A DNA stretch of 64,000 nucleotides, taken from NCBI GenBank assembly GCA_001899855.1, contig MKWR01000023.1, positions 1-64,000 of the forward strand. The letters are read 5' to 3'. The DNA is from Lysobacterales bacterium 63-13 (GTDB taxonomy: Bacteria > Pseudomonadota > Gammaproteobacteria > Xanthomonadales > Rhodanobacteraceae). The translations under genes and the position numbers were made by a program. A model generated the notes under the pieces. The model saw nothing but the letters and a program-made list of their open reading frames with translations. It made no database searches and was not told the DNA's origin. Shown here piece by piece: positions 1-9,382 of this stretch (position 1 is its first letter; the number at the start of each line of letters is the position of its first letter).

Positions 1-142
1 ATGGGTTCGGCGACACCTGTCTGCGCGCGGATCTTTGTTGCGCTGCCTTGAAGGACGGCCAGTCCATCTGCGTCAGCGCGCCGCGATCTGCACGCAGACA
101 GGTGTCGTGACGGTTGTGCCACTTGATCAGCGTTGCCCTAGG
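1..142 (-). repeat. Truncated copy of dispersed palindromic (MITE-like) element
   Basis: This stretch matches, in reverse orientation and with about two mismatches, the left half of the complete element at 35728-36021. It ends in the same terminal motif around CCTAGG (137-142) and contains the same internal arms, GACACCTGTCTGCG near 12 and its inverse near 96. The window edge cuts it, so the other half is not visible. The 60-codon open frame at 35-217 runs through the repeat and is not considered a gene. Confidence 0.8.
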
Positions 143-319
143 ACAATGAGGAAACAAGTCCCCTGCCAAGGCGCGCGAGCCGCCGGCATCGAATCCTTCG
201 CCGTTCCAGCAGGTTGACTCCAACATGTTGATTCAATGGATATTCGTGATGGAGAGTGCGTCGCGTCATGGGCGTGCCCTTGAAAATTAGCTGCCTAGGA
301 CATAATATCCCTGGCTGCC
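143..319. other. Intergenic region upstream of the MarR gene
   Basis: No gene is supported here. The stretch lies between the truncated repeat element and the marR-like start and probably carries that gene's promoter and any MarR operator. No clear palindromic operator was identified by eye. Confidence 0.4.
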
Positions 320-775
320 ATGAACAGCATTGATCGCTCCTTCACCTACAGCCTGCACAACGTCACTTGCCTGTTGCGCAAGCATTTCGACCGCCGTGCA
401 ATCCGTTTTGGCCTGACCCGCGCGCAATGGCGGGCGCTGAAGTCGATCCGGCGCCGTGAAGGGCTCAGCCAGAGCGAGCTGGCCGAACTTCTTGAAATGG
501 AGCCGATTGCCGTCGGTCGCGTGCTCGATCGCCTGGTCGCGGCGGATTTTGTCGAGCGCCGTGCCGATCCGAACGATCGGCGACGCTGGCGCCTGCACCT
601 GACCGCCAGGGCGCACGAGGTCACCGACGACATGGAAGTGCTTGCCTCCGAGTTGCGCCAGGAAGCGCTGGTCGGTGTTGGCCAGGCGGATTTCGAAGCC
701 TTCGAGCGTGTCCTGGAACGGATCCGCAGCAACCTCCTCGCCATTGATGGCAACACCGAATCATCCGAATCCTGA
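320..775 (+). CDS. MarR-family transcriptional regulator
   Basis: A 151-residue protein of MarR size. A winged helix-turn-helix lies in the middle: GLSQSELAELLEMEP (about residues 49-63) looks like the HTH, and RRADPNDRRRWRLHLT (about 81-96) is the wing with the family's DxRxR-type signature. MarR dimers usually repress neighbouring efflux genes and release DNA on binding phenolic or toxic ligands. It sits 13 bp upstream of the EmrA-like gene on the same strand, so it is inferred to control the emrAB-like pair. The ligand cannot be read from sequence. Confidence 0.9.
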   Translation: MNSIDRSFTYSLHNVTCLLRKHFDRRAIRFGLTRAQWRALKSIRRREGLSQSELAELLEMEPIAVGRVLDRLVAADFVERRADPNDRRRWRLHLTARAHEVTDDMEVLASELRQEALVGVGQADFEAFERVLERIRSNLLAIDGNTESSES

Positions 776-788
776 TACCGAGCATGCA

Positions 789-1907
789 ATGACCAGCAAA
801 CAAGGCAATGAAACCGTCGCTGCCGGCGAACCCGGCACGCCTGCGCGAAAGCGCGGCAACCGCATGCTGTGGCTTGGCGGCCCGCTCGTGGTGGGCCTGG
901 TCGCCGGATATTTCTACGTCACCTCGGGACGCTACACTTCGACCGACAATGCCTATGTGCAAGCCGACCAGGTCACCATTGCGCCGCAGATCGCCGGTCG
1001 CGTCGTCGAAGTCGCCGTGCATGAGAACCAGCAGGTACGCAAGGGCGATCTGCTCTTCCGCCTCGATGCCGAGCCGCTGCAGCTCGCGGTGACCCAGATG
1101 GAAGCGCAGATCGAGGCCGCTGCGGATTACCTCAACGCCTCGCGCGACAACTATCGTTCGGCCAGTGCCGACCTGCGCTCCTCGGATGCAACCTTGCGCA
1201 ACCACGAGGCACAGCTCAAGCGCATCCGCGAATTGCGCAGCAAGGGCCTGGTCGCGCAGAAGACCCTCGACGATGCCATCAACGATGTGACCACGGCCCG
1301 CGGCAGCCGCGACAGCGATGCCGCAAACCTGGCCAAGGCCAAGACCATGCTTGGCGGGGCGGTGGATACGCCGCTTGCGCAGTTGTCCGGCTACAAGGTG
1401 GTCATGGCGCAACTGGCCAAGGCCAGGCTTGATTTGTCGCATGCGGAAATCCGCGCACCCATCGATGGCACGATCGGCAAGATGCATCTGCAGCCTGGCG
1501 ATTACCTGAATGTCGGGCAAGCGGCCATGCCGCTGGTTTCCAGCAGCATGTGGGTCGAAGGCAATTTCAAGGAAACCGACCTCACCAATGTCCACGTCGG
1601 CCAATCGGCCGAGATCGAGGTGGATACTTATCCAGGGTACAAGTGGAAGGCCACCGTGGCATCGATCAGTCCGGCCTCGGGTTCGCAGTTTTCCATCCTG
1701 CCGGCGCAGAACGCCACCGGCAACTGGGTGAAGATCGTGCAGCGCATTCCGGTGCATCTGTCGATCGATGCCAGCAGCCAGCAAGGCCTGATCCTGCGGG
1801 CGGGCATGAGCGCCGATGTCAAAATCGACACCGGCAAGGAGAACTCCGTGCTTGGTCGTTGGACCTTGGTGGCCGGGAATCGGGATTCGGGATTCGGGAG
1901 TGGGTAA
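789..1907 (+). CDS. emrA: EmrA-like HlyD-family membrane fusion protein
   Basis: A 372-residue periplasmic adaptor of a tripartite drug exporter, linking an inner-membrane MFS pump to an outer-membrane channel. It has one N-terminal membrane anchor (about residues 26-44). This is followed by the EmrA motif YTSTDNAYVQAD, a split biotinyl-lipoyl domain, an alanine-rich coiled-coil hairpin (about 100-210) and a beta-barrel domain. The ATG at 789 was chosen because it follows the marR stop closely and places the anchor near the N-terminus. The last residues (about GNRDSGFGSG) are encoded by a GGGATTCGGG-type repeat that also supplies the stop codon, so the natural C-terminus has probably been altered or extended by the repeat. 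Confidence 0.9.
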   Translation: MTSKQGNETVAAGEPGTPARKRGNRMLWLGGPLVVGLVAGYFYVTSGRYTSTDNAYVQADQVTIAPQIAGRVVEVAVHENQQVRKGDLLFRLDAEPLQLAVTQMEAQIEAAADYLNASRDNYRSASADLRSSDATLRNHEAQLKRIRELRSKGLVAQKTLDDAINDVTTARGSRDSDAANLAKAKTMLGGAVDTPLAQLSGYKVVMAQLAKARLDLSHAEIRAPIDGTIGKMHLQPGDYLNVGQAAMPLVSSSMWVEGNFKETDLTNVHVGQSAEIEVDTYPGYKWKATVASISPASGSQFSILPAQNATGNWVKIVQRIPVHLSIDASSQQGLILRAGMSADVKIDTGKENSVLGRWTLVAGNRDSGFGSG

Positions 1908-2008
1908 AGCAAAAGCCGCAGTGCACTCCGTACTGTGATTCCCTGCTTTTGACCTTCCGAATCCCCGCTTTCAACAGCCGAATGGCTGGTCATCCCGAAT
2001 CTCCAATC
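1874..2008. repeat. GGGATTCGGG-type intergenic repeat with inverted copies
   Basis: Units reading GGGATTCGGGATTCGGGAG at about 1882-1900 overlap the emrA 3' end. Inverse units (CCGAATCCCC near 1968 and CCCGAATCTCC near 1998) lie before the EmrB start. Similar units occur at 17753-17836. Repeats of this kind are common between genes in Lysobacterales. They may fold into hairpins that stabilise or end transcripts. Confidence 0.65.
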
Positions 2009-2024
2009 TCTGTCCTCTGTCGCC

Positions 2025-3560
2025 ATGACCCCCATCGCCTCGCATCGTGAGGTTGCCAATCTGCCGCTGCTGGTCGTTTCGATCATGCTGGCGACGCTGA
2101 TGCAGGTGATCGATTCGACGATCGCCAACGTCGCCTTGCCGGACATGCAGGGGTCGCTGTCGGCAACCCAGGACCAGGCGGCGTGGATCCTCACCTCGTA
2201 CATCGTTGCCGCGGCAATCGCCACGCCGGCAACCGGCTGGCTGGCCGCGCGCTTTGGTCGCCGCCATCTGCTGATCGTCGCCATCAGCGGATTCACGATT
2301 GCCTCGGTGCTCTGCGGCATTGCCACCAACATCAGCGAAATGGTCGCTTTCCGCGTGCTGCAGGGCCTTTTTGGTGCTGCCCTTGTACCCATTTCACAAT
2401 CTTCCCTTCTCGATGCCTTTCCGCCGGAACGACATGGCGCGGCCATGGCCTTGTGGGGCATGGGCGTGATGGTCGGGCCGATTGTCGGACCACCGCTGGG
2501 TGGCTGGTTGACCGACAACTACAGCTGGCATTGGGTGTTCCTGATCAATGTGCCGGTCGGCATCGTGGCCTTGCTCGGCGTGCTGGCCAGCGTGCCCAGG
2601 GACGAGACGCACACGAACCGTTTCGACTGGCGCGGCTTCGCCTTCCTTGCCATCGGCATCGCCGCGCTGCAGCTCATGCTCGATCGCGGCAACGAGAAGG
2701 ACTGGTTCTCCGCCGTCGAGATCCAGATCTACCTGGCCCTGGCCTTGCTCGGCTTCTATCTGTACTGGGTGCACTGGCGCAGCAGCGCGCGCAGCTTCGT
2801 TGATCTCTCCCTGCTCAAGGATCGCAATTTCGGTGTCGCCACGTTGTTCATCTTCATCGTTGGCGTGCTGCTGTTCGCGACCATGGCCTTGATGCCGCCG
2901 TACCTGCAAAACCTGATGAACTATCCGGTCGTCACCACCGGCGTGCTGCTGGCTCCGCGCGGCGTCGGCACGCTGGTTGCGATGACCATCGTCGGACGCT
3001 TGCTGCAGGCGGGCATCGATCCACGCAAACCCATGGCCATCGGCATCCTGCTGATTGCGCTTTCACTCGGCATGAGCGCGCAATTCGGCCCCGATGTGCC
3101 GATGTGGCCAATCATCAATGTCGGCATCCTGCAGGGCCTTGGCCTCGGCCTGGTCTTCGTGCCGGTGTCGACCCTGGCCTACGCGACCCTGCCGGGGCCG
3201 GCACGAACCGAGGCCGCCGGCATCTTCAGCCTGGCGCGCAATATCGGATCGAGCATCGGCATTTCGATCATGTTTGCCCTGGTCGCGCGCAATACGCAGA
3301 TCAATCATGCCGAAATCGCCGCGCGCCTGACGCCGTACTCGCTGAACCTGCCAGCGGGCGCATTCGACATCAATTCCGCACAGGGCCTGGCCATGTTGAA
3401 TGCCGAAGTGACGCGGCAGGCGGCAGCTATTGCCTATATCAATGACTTTTGGCTGATGATGTGGATGACCCTGATTGCGTTACCCTTCCTGCTTCTGTTC
3501 CGTATTCCGCGCCGGACCGGAGCCGCGGCCCGCGCGCCGCTGCCAGTCGCCGAGCACTGA
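2025..3560 (+). CDS. emrB: EmrB-like DHA2-family MFS drug exporter
   Basis: A 511-residue inner-membrane H+-coupled antiporter with the 14-helix layout of the DHA2 family. MFS motif A appears as LAARFGRRHLLI (near residue 79). Motif C, the antiporter motif, appears as GPIVGPPLGGW (near 155). Its partner is the EmrA-like adaptor 117 bp upstream, separated by the repeat. EmrAB pairs export uncouplers, phenolics and hydrophobic drugs through a TolC-type channel; no channel gene is in this cluster. The C-terminal tail (RRTGAAARAP) is cytoplasmic and short. Confidence 0.92.
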   Translation: MTPIASHREVANLPLLVVSIMLATLMQVIDSTIANVALPDMQGSLSATQDQAAWILTSYIVAAAIATPATGWLAARFGRRHLLIVAISGFTIASVLCGIATNISEMVAFRVLQGLFGAALVPISQSSLLDAFPPERHGAAMALWGMGVMVGPIVGPPLGGWLTDNYSWHWVFLINVPVGIVALLGVLASVPRDETHTNRFDWRGFAFLAIGIAALQLMLDRGNEKDWFSAVEIQIYLALALLGFYLYWVHWRSSARSFVDLSLLKDRNFGVATLFIFIVGVLLFATMALMPPYLQNLMNYPVVTTGVLLAPRGVGTLVAMTIVGRLLQAGIDPRKPMAIGILLIALSLGMSAQFGPDVPMWPIINVGILQGLGLGLVFVPVSTLAYATLPGPARTEAAGIFSLARNIGSSIGISIMFALVARNTQINHAEIAARLTPYSLNLPAGAFDINSAQGLAMLNAEVTRQAAAIAYINDFWLMMWMTLIALPFLLLFRIPRRTGAAARAPLPVAEH

Positions 3561-3676
3561 ACTGGCGACCGCACAAGCTCCTGGCAGCGTGGTCATCGTG
3601 CAGGCAAGCCGCGCTGCCGATCCCTTTGCAGTCACGCAAGCGCGCCCTTATCCGATTCGATGACCACACCGACAAC

Positions 3677-4732
3677 ATGCTGAAACCTCTCGCTACCACT
3701 GTTCTCGCCACCTGCCTGCTCGGGCTGGCCGCTTGCTCGAGCAAGGAGCCGTCAGGGCAAGCGTCAGCCAATCCCGCGATCCCGGTGACCACGGCCGTCA
3801 TCGAGCCGTCGACCTGGGTCGACACGATCGAGGCGGTCGGCACGACCAAGGCGCGCGAATCCATCACCCTGACCGCAAAGATCACCGAGACCGTGCGCAA
3901 GGTGAATTTCAGCGACGGCCAGCAGGTCGATGCCGGTGACGTGCTGGTCGAGATGACGTCGGGCCAGCAAGTTGCCGCGCTCGCCGAGGCGCAGGCGACA
4001 TTCAAGGATGCCGAGCGCCTGATGAAGCGCAACGACGACCTGGTGCGCCAGGGCACCGTCTCGAAACAGGTCGCCGACACCGCGCGCGCGACGCATGATT
4101 CGAGCCAGGCGCGCGTGGCCTTGCTGCGTGCGCAACTGGCCGATCGCGTGGTCACGGCACCCTTTTCGGGCGTGCTCGGCCTGCGTCAGGTGAGCGATGG
4201 CGCGCTGGTCACGCCGGGCACGATCATCACCACGCTGGATGACATCGACACGATCAAGCTCGATTTCGCCCTCGCCGAACGCAATCTGGCGCGACTGCAG
4301 CCGGGCCTCGAGTTGACCGCCAGCAGCGTCGCCTATCCGGGCCGCCACTTCAGCGGGCGCATCACCTCGATCGATTCCCGCGTCGATCCGATTACCCGCG
4401 CCATTCTCGTGCGCGCCGAATTGCCGAATCCCGATCACGCCTTGCGTGCCGGGATGCTGATGACGGTTCGCGTCCTGCAACCCGGGCGCGAGGTGCTGGC
4501 GCTGCCCGAGATCGCCATCGAGCAGGTCGGTACCGGCTCGTTCGCGTACCGGGTCAAGCCGGACATGCGCGTGGAACGCGTCGCGGTCGAACTGGGCGCG
4601 CGCAAGGACGGCAAGGTCGAGGTCATCCACGGCATCGATGCCGGCACGCGCATCGTCGTCGATGGCACGGTCAAGTTGCGTGATGGCTCGTTGATCAGCG
4701 ATGCGACGCCGGCAGCGGTGGCTCCGCAATGA
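3677..4732 (+). CDS. RND efflux adaptor lipoprotein (AcrA/MexE-like)
   Basis: A 351-residue periplasmic adaptor of an RND tripartite pump. The N-terminus is a lipoprotein signal with lipobox LAAC and lipidated Cys20. Two lipoyl half-motifs (near VNFSDGQQVDAGDVLVEM and VTAPFSGVLG) flank a short coiled-coil hairpin, and a barrel domain follows. The ATG at 3677 is used because it starts the lipoprotein signal; upstream in-frame codons overlap the end of emrB. Its stop overlaps the pump start as ATGA, so the two are translationally coupled. Confidence 0.92.
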   Translation: MLKPLATTVLATCLLGLAACSSKEPSGQASANPAIPVTTAVIEPSTWVDTIEAVGTTKARESITLTAKITETVRKVNFSDGQQVDAGDVLVEMTSGQQVAALAEAQATFKDAERLMKRNDDLVRQGTVSKQVADTARATHDSSQARVALLRAQLADRVVTAPFSGVLGLRQVSDGALVTPGTIITTLDDIDTIKLDFALAERNLARLQPGLELTASSVAYPGRHFSGRITSIDSRVDPITRAILVRAELPNPDHALRAGMLMTVRVLQPGREVLALPEIAIEQVGTGSFAYRVKPDMRVERVAVELGARKDGKVEVIHGIDAGTRIVVDGTVKLRDGSLISDATPAAVAPQ

Positions 4733-7700
4733 ATCTTTCCGAAATCTCGATCCGGCGCCCGGTGTTTGCGGCCGTCATCAGCCTGCTGCTGGTCGTGCTC
4801 GGCGTGATGTCGTTTTCGCGCCTGACCCTGCGCGAGTTGCCGGCGATCGATCCACCGATCGTTTCCGTCGAGGTGAATTATCCGGGGGCCTCGGCCGCAG
4901 TTGTCGAAACGCGCATCACCCAGGTGCTCGAAGATGCCCTGGCCGGCATCGAAGGCGTGGAGACGGTTGAATCGAGCAGCCGCAACGGCAGCGCCGATGT
5001 GTCGATGGAATTCAAGTTGAGCCGCGATATCGAGGCGGCCACCAATGATGTGCGTGATGCGGTCAGCCGCGTCCAGGATCGCCTGCCCGAAGAGGCCGAT
5101 CCGCCGGAAATCTCCAAGGTCGAAAGTGATTCCGACGCGATTGTCTGGCTCAACATGCGTTCGGATCGCATGGATTCGCTGGAATTGAGCGACTACGCCG
5201 AACGCTATGTCTCGGATCGGCTGTCGGCAATCGAAGGTGTGGCCCGCGTCATCGTCGGTGGCGGCCAGCGCTACGCGATGCGCATCTGGCTCGATCGCGA
5301 AGCGCTCGCCGCGCGCGGGCTGGCGGTCTCGGATATCGAAGCCGCCCTGCGCCGGGAAAACGTCGAGCTTCCGGCAGGGCGCATCGAATCGGAAAACCGC
5401 GATTTCACCCTGCGCGTGCAGCGCAACTACCGCAAGGCCGAGGATTTCGCCAAGCTCGCGCTGGCCAAGGGCAGTGACGGCTATGTCGTGCGTCTGGGCG
5501 ATGTCGCCAAGGTCGAGCGCGCGGCCGAGGAACGGCGTTCCTACCTGCGCAGCAACGGCCAGCCGAACGTCGGCCTCGGCATCGTCAAGACTTCCACGGC
5601 CAACAGCCTCGATGTCGCCCGCGCCGCCCGCGCCGAAGCCGAGCGCGTGCAGCAATCGCTGCCGGAAGGCACCGAGATCTTTGTTGCCTATGATTCCACC
5701 TTGTTCATCGAATCGGCGGTCGAGCGCGTCTACGCGACCTTGATCGAAGGCGGCATCCTCGTTGTCCTCGTCATCTTCCTCTTCCTCGGCAGCGCGCGTT
5801 CGGCCCTGATTCCCGCCGTGACCGTGCCGGTCTGCCTGATTGCCGCCTTCATCGGCCTCTACGCCTTCGGCTACTCGATAAACCTGCTGACCCTGCTGGC
5901 ACTGGTGCTGTGCATCGGCCTGGTCGTCGATGACGCGATTGTCGTGCTCGAAAACATCCAGCGCCGCGCCGATCTCGGTGAACCGGCGCTGATTGCCGCC
6001 AAGCGCGGCACGCGCCAGGTGGCGTTCGCGGTGATTGCCACGACCGCCGTCCTCGTCGCCGTGTTCCTGCCCATCGGCTTCATGGAAGGCAATACCGGAC
6101 GCCTGTTCCGCGAGCTCTCGGTGACCCTGGCCGGTGCCGTCGCGCTGTCGGCGTTCGTCGCCCTGACCCTGACCCCGATGATGGCCTCCAAGCTGGTGCG
6201 GCCGCATGTGCACAAATCGGGTTTCAACGGTTTCGTGCATGCGCGGCTCGAACGGCTGACCGCGCTGTACCGGCGTGGCGTCGTGCGCAGCAGCGGCAAG
6301 CCGGTCATCTTCATCCTCGTCCTGCTGGCGGCTTTCGGCGCCAGTGCCGTGCTCCTGCGATTCGTGCCTTCCGAACTGGCACCGACCGAGGATCGCGGCG
6401 TGCTGCATGTCTCGGTCACCGGCCCGGAAGGCGCCGGCTTCGACTACACGGTCGGGCAGATGCAGCAGGTCGAGGAGAAGTTCTTCGGCTTGATCGGTGA
6501 AGGCGGCCCGATCGAGCGCTTCAATTCGCGCGTTCCCGGCAGCTATGGTTCGAGCCAGGAGATGCATACCGGTCGCATCACGGTATTCCTCAAGGATTGG
6601 ACAAAGCGCAAGGAAACGACACCGCAGGTGACCGAGCAACTGCGCAAGGACCTGGCCAGCCTGCCGGGTGTGCGCGCGGTGCCTTCGTATCGCACTGGCC
6701 TGGTTCGTGGTGGCGGCCAACCGCTGAGCATTGTCCTCGGCGGCCCCGACTACAAGGAGCTGGCAAGCTGGCGCGATCGCATCCTGGCGCGCATGGAGGA
6801 GAACCCGGGCCTGTTCGGCGCCGATTCGGATTACAAGGAAACCCAACCGCAGATGCGCGTCGAGATCGATCATGCGCGCGCCGCGGACCTTGGCGTGTCG
6901 GCGCAGGAAATCGGCCGCACGCTGGAAACGATGATGGGCGGGCGGCGGGTGACGACCTATGTCGACGGCGGCGAGGAATACGATGTGATCATGCAGGCGC
7001 AGCGCAGCGATCGCGCGGCACCGGCCGATCTCGACAATCTCTATGTGCGCTCGGCACGCAGCGGCGAACTGATTCCCCTGGCCAACCTCGTAAGCCTCAA
7101 GGAACTTGCCGAACCCGGTCGCCTGAACCGCTTCAACCGCCTGCGCGGGATCACCATCTCGGCGGGACTGGCTCCAGGCTACACGCTGGGCGAGGCGCTG
7201 AGCTGGGCGCAGAAGACGGTTGCCGAGGAACTGCCGCCCACAGCGCAACTCGATTACAAGGGCGATTCGCGCGAGTACCTCAAGGCGGGTGGCGCGGTGG
7301 TGCTGACCTTTGCCCTGGCCTTGCTCGTCGTCTACCTCGTGCTGGCCGCGCAGTTCGAGAGTTTCGTGCATCCCTTCGTCATCATGCTGACCGTGCCGCT
7401 GGCCGTGCTCGGGGCCTTGATCGGTCTCTGGCTGACCGGCAACAGCCTCAACCTGTTCAGCCAGATCGGCATCGTCATGCTGATTGGACTGGCGGCAAAG
7501 AACGGCATCCTGATTGTCGAATTCGCCAACCAGTTGCGCGACGAGGGCAGGAGCATTGCCGATGCCATCGCCGAGTCCGCATCGGTGCGCCTGCGTCCGA
7601 TCCTGATGACCTCGGTGGCGACGATTGCCGGTGCCGTGCCGCTGGTCGTGGCCGGCGGCCCGGGTTCGGCCAGCCGCGCGGCAATCGGCGTGGTGGTGAT

Positions 7701-7851
7701 CTTTGGTGTCGCCTTCTCGACATTGTTGTCGTTGTTCGTGGTGCCCTCGTTCTACACGCTGCTGGCGCCGTTCACGCGCTCGCCCGATGCGCTGGCCCGC
7801 AGGATCGACAAGCTCGATGCGGAAACGCCGGCGGTTGGCGGGCATGCCTGA
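4729..7851 (+). CDS. RND multidrug efflux pump, inner-membrane subunit (AcrB/MexF-like)
   Basis: A 1040-residue proton-driven HAE1-type pump, full length for the family. It has the expected duplicated layout: one helix, a large periplasmic loop, a helix bundle, then the same again. The proton-relay region is visible as GLVVDDAIVVLENI in helix 4 (about residues 399-412). The second half has GLAAKNGILIVEFANQLR with the conserved lysine. It captures substrates from the periplasm and inner leaflet. It overlaps the adaptor gene by 4 bp and the next gene by 1 bp. No outer-membrane factor follows, so a TolC/OprM partner must be encoded elsewhere. Confidence 0.95.
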   Translation: MNLSEISIRRPVFAAVISLLLVVLGVMSFSRLTLRELPAIDPPIVSVEVNYPGASAAVVETRITQVLEDALAGIEGVETVESSSRNGSADVSMEFKLSRDIEAATNDVRDAVSRVQDRLPEEADPPEISKVESDSDAIVWLNMRSDRMDSLELSDYAERYVSDRLSAIEGVARVIVGGGQRYAMRIWLDREALAARGLAVSDIEAALRRENVELPAGRIESENRDFTLRVQRNYRKAEDFAKLALAKGSDGYVVRLGDVAKVERAAEERRSYLRSNGQPNVGLGIVKTSTANSLDVARAARAEAERVQQSLPEGTEIFVAYDSTLFIESAVERVYATLIEGGILVVLVIFLFLGSARSALIPAVTVPVCLIAAFIGLYAFGYSINLLTLLALVLCIGLVVDDAIVVLENIQRRADLGEPALIAAKRGTRQVAFAVIATTAVLVAVFLPIGFMEGNTGRLFRELSVTLAGAVALSAFVALTLTPMMASKLVRPHVHKSGFNGFVHARLERLTALYRRGVVRSSGKPVIFILVLLAAFGASAVLLRFVPSELAPTEDRGVLHVSVTGPEGAGFDYTVGQMQQVEEKFFGLIGEGGPIERFNSRVPGSYGSSQEMHTGRITVFLKDWTKRKETTPQVTEQLRKDLASLPGVRAVPSYRTGLVRGGGQPLSIVLGGPDYKELASWRDRILARMEENPGLFGADSDYKETQPQMRVEIDHARAADLGVSAQEIGRTLETMMGGRRVTTYVDGGEEYDVIMQAQRSDRAAPADLDNLYVRSARSGELIPLANLVSLKELAEPGRLNRFNRLRGITISAGLAPGYTLGEALSWAQKTVAEELPPTAQLDYKGDSREYLKAGGAVVLTFALALLVVYLVLAAQFESFVHPFVIMLTVPLAVLGALIGLWLTGNSLNLFSQIGIVMLIGLAAKNGILIVEFANQLRDEGRSIADAIAESASVRLRPILMTSVATIAGAVPLVVAGGPGSASRAAIGVVVIFGVAFSTLLSLFVVPSFYTLLAPFTRSPDALARRIDKLDAETPAVGGHA

Positions 7852-8411
7852 TGGCCGCGCTGCCGCGCATCGAGGGCGAAGGATTCGTGCTGCGCCCGTG
7901 GCAGGCTGCGGATCTCGATTCGCTGGTTCTGCACGCGAACGACGAAGCCGTTTCGCGCACGGTCTCCGATCGCTTTCCGTTTCCGTACACGAAGCAGGAT
8001 GCCGAGGAGTTCCTGCACGAACCGGCGAAGCCGCCGGCAATCGTGCTTGCCATTGAAATCGATGGCGTGGCCGTCGGCGGCATCGACGTGCGACCCGGCG
8101 CCGCCGAGTTCAGGATCGGCGGCGAAATCGGCTACTGGCTGGCCCGCCGTTACTGGGGCCGCGGCATCATGAGCCGTGTCGTTGCTTGCTGGTGCCGGTA
8201 TCTTTTCGCCGAGCACGGCTTCGAGCGCTTGCAGGCGGCGGTATTCGCGAACAACCCGGGTTCGGCGCGCGTGCTGGAAAAAGCCGGTTTCCAGCGCGAG
8301 GGCATCCTGCGTCGCGCCGTGATCAAGCACGGCAGGATCCTCGATCTGTGGATGTATGCGATGCTGCGATCCGCGCCGACCAACAGCAAGCAATCCGCCC
8401 GAGATGACTGA
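7851..8411 (+). CDS. GNAT-family N-acetyltransferase (RimJ/RimL type)
   Basis: A 186-residue acetyl-CoA-dependent acyltransferase. The acetyl-CoA loop is seen as RRYWGRGIMSRVV, and the C-terminal motif NNPGSARVLEKAGFQREG is typical of the RimJ/RimL/Acetyltransf_3 branch that modifies protein N-termini or small amines. The start is the ATG overlapping the RND stop by one base, so it is read from the same transcript. The substrate is unknown. Its place after an efflux pump may be only positional. Confidence 0.85.
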   Translation: MAALPRIEGEGFVLRPWQAADLDSLVLHANDEAVSRTVSDRFPFPYTKQDAEEFLHEPAKPPAIVLAIEIDGVAVGGIDVRPGAAEFRIGGEIGYWLARRYWGRGIMSRVVACWCRYLFAEHGFERLQAAVFANNPGSARVLEKAGFQREGILRRAVIKHGRILDLWMYAMLRSAPTNSKQSARDD

Positions 8412-9303
8412 AGACAAGTGGAAAGCCAGCAAGAAGGCAAGTGACTCACCGTGGAAGAAGCGCGCCGACGCACCTGCGCGTCCGCCTGTGCGACGGCAGC
8501 GGGAGCAGATGCCGGAAGCGGACGAAGCCGAAGCGAGGCCGCAGCGTCCGAGCGGCGAGATGCGCCTGTACGGGATCAATGCCTGCCTCGCCGCATTCGC
8601 CCGGCGTCCGCAGCAATTGCGCAAGGTCTACCTGCTGGAGTCGCGCATTGCCGAGCTGAAGCCGGTATTGGCCTGGTGCGTCAAGCATCGGCTCGGCTAT
8701 CGCGTGGTCGAAAGCCCGGACCTGGACAAGCTGACCGGTTCCCGCCACCACGAGGGCATCTGTTTCGAGATGCTGCGTCCGCCTGCACTGTCGCTGGATG
8801 ATCTGCTGGCGGCGCAGCCAAAGGCACCAGCGCCATCCCTGCTGATCTGGCTCGATGGCGTCGGCAATCCGCACAACCTTGGCGCACTGCTGCGCAGTGC
8901 CGCGCATTTCGGAGTCTCCGGGGTGATCGTGCCGGCGACATCGTCGCTTGATCTGTCAGGTGCCGCTGCACGCGTCGCCGAAGGCGGGGCGGAAGTGGTG
9001 CCATTGGTGCGCGTCGAGGATGACATGCTTGCCCTGGCCAGCCTGCGCGCGGCTGGCTACCGGATCACCGCGACCCTGCCGCGCGGCGGCGAAGACCTCT
9101 ACGCGACGCGCCTGGAACCGCGCAAGGTGCTGGTGTTCGGCGCGGAAGGCGAGGGCATGAGCAAGTCCCTGGTCGAGGCAGCCGACCACAAGGTTTCCAT
9201 ACCCGGAAGCGGCGTCGTCGAAAGTCTCAACATCTCGGTCAGCGCGGCGGTCGTGCTTGGCGAATACTGGCGCCAGTTGCACGCGGGTGCGATGCGTCGT
9301 TGA
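8404..9303 (+). CDS. SpoU-family RNA 2'-O-methyltransferase, YfiF-like
   Basis: A 299-residue SAM-dependent RNA ribose methyltransferase of the SPOUT class. A charged N-terminal segment precedes a substrate-binding domain (RLYGINACLAAFARRP). The knotted catalytic domain has all three SpoU motifs: NPHNLGALLRSAAHFG, VFGAEGEGMS and IPGSGVVESLNISVSAAV. The layout matches E. coli YfiF more than RlmB, because of the extended basic N-terminus. The ATG at 8404 overlaps the acetyltransferase stop by 8 bp. The RNA target is not determined. Confidence 0.85.
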   Translation: MTEDKWKASKKASDSPWKKRADAPARPPVRRQREQMPEADEAEARPQRPSGEMRLYGINACLAAFARRPQQLRKVYLLESRIAELKPVLAWCVKHRLGYRVVESPDLDKLTGSRHHEGICFEMLRPPALSLDDLLAAQPKAPAPSLLIWLDGVGNPHNLGALLRSAAHFGVSGVIVPATSSLDLSGAAARVAEGGAEVVPLVRVEDDMLALASLRAAGYRITATLPRGGEDLYATRLEPRKVLVFGAEGEGMSKSLVEAADHKVSIPGSGVVESLNISVSAAVVLGEYWRQLHAGAMRR

Positions 9304-9314
9304 TGCGACGAACC

Positions 9315-9343
9315 GGCGGGTCCACTGTGCAAGCGGACCCGCC
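9315..9343. terminator. Hairpin between convergent genes
   Basis: GGCGGGTCC (9315-9323) pairs with GGACCCGCC (9335-9343) around an 11-nt loop. It lies just after the methyltransferase stop and before the 3' end of the minus-strand secreted-protein gene. There is no clear T-tract, so intrinsic termination is uncertain. Confidence 0.55.
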
Positions 9344-9382
9344 CGTGGCGATCAGGCGTTCACCAACGCGAGTCGCCTGGCG

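Noticed and set aside
35-217. 60-codon open frame at the window start
   Set aside because: It runs through the palindromic element and does not look like a protein gene.
4435-8040. Very long open frame (1201 codons) on the minus strand
   Set aside because: It is antisense to the RND adaptor and pump, which have clear family motifs; high-GC codon bias creates such shadows.
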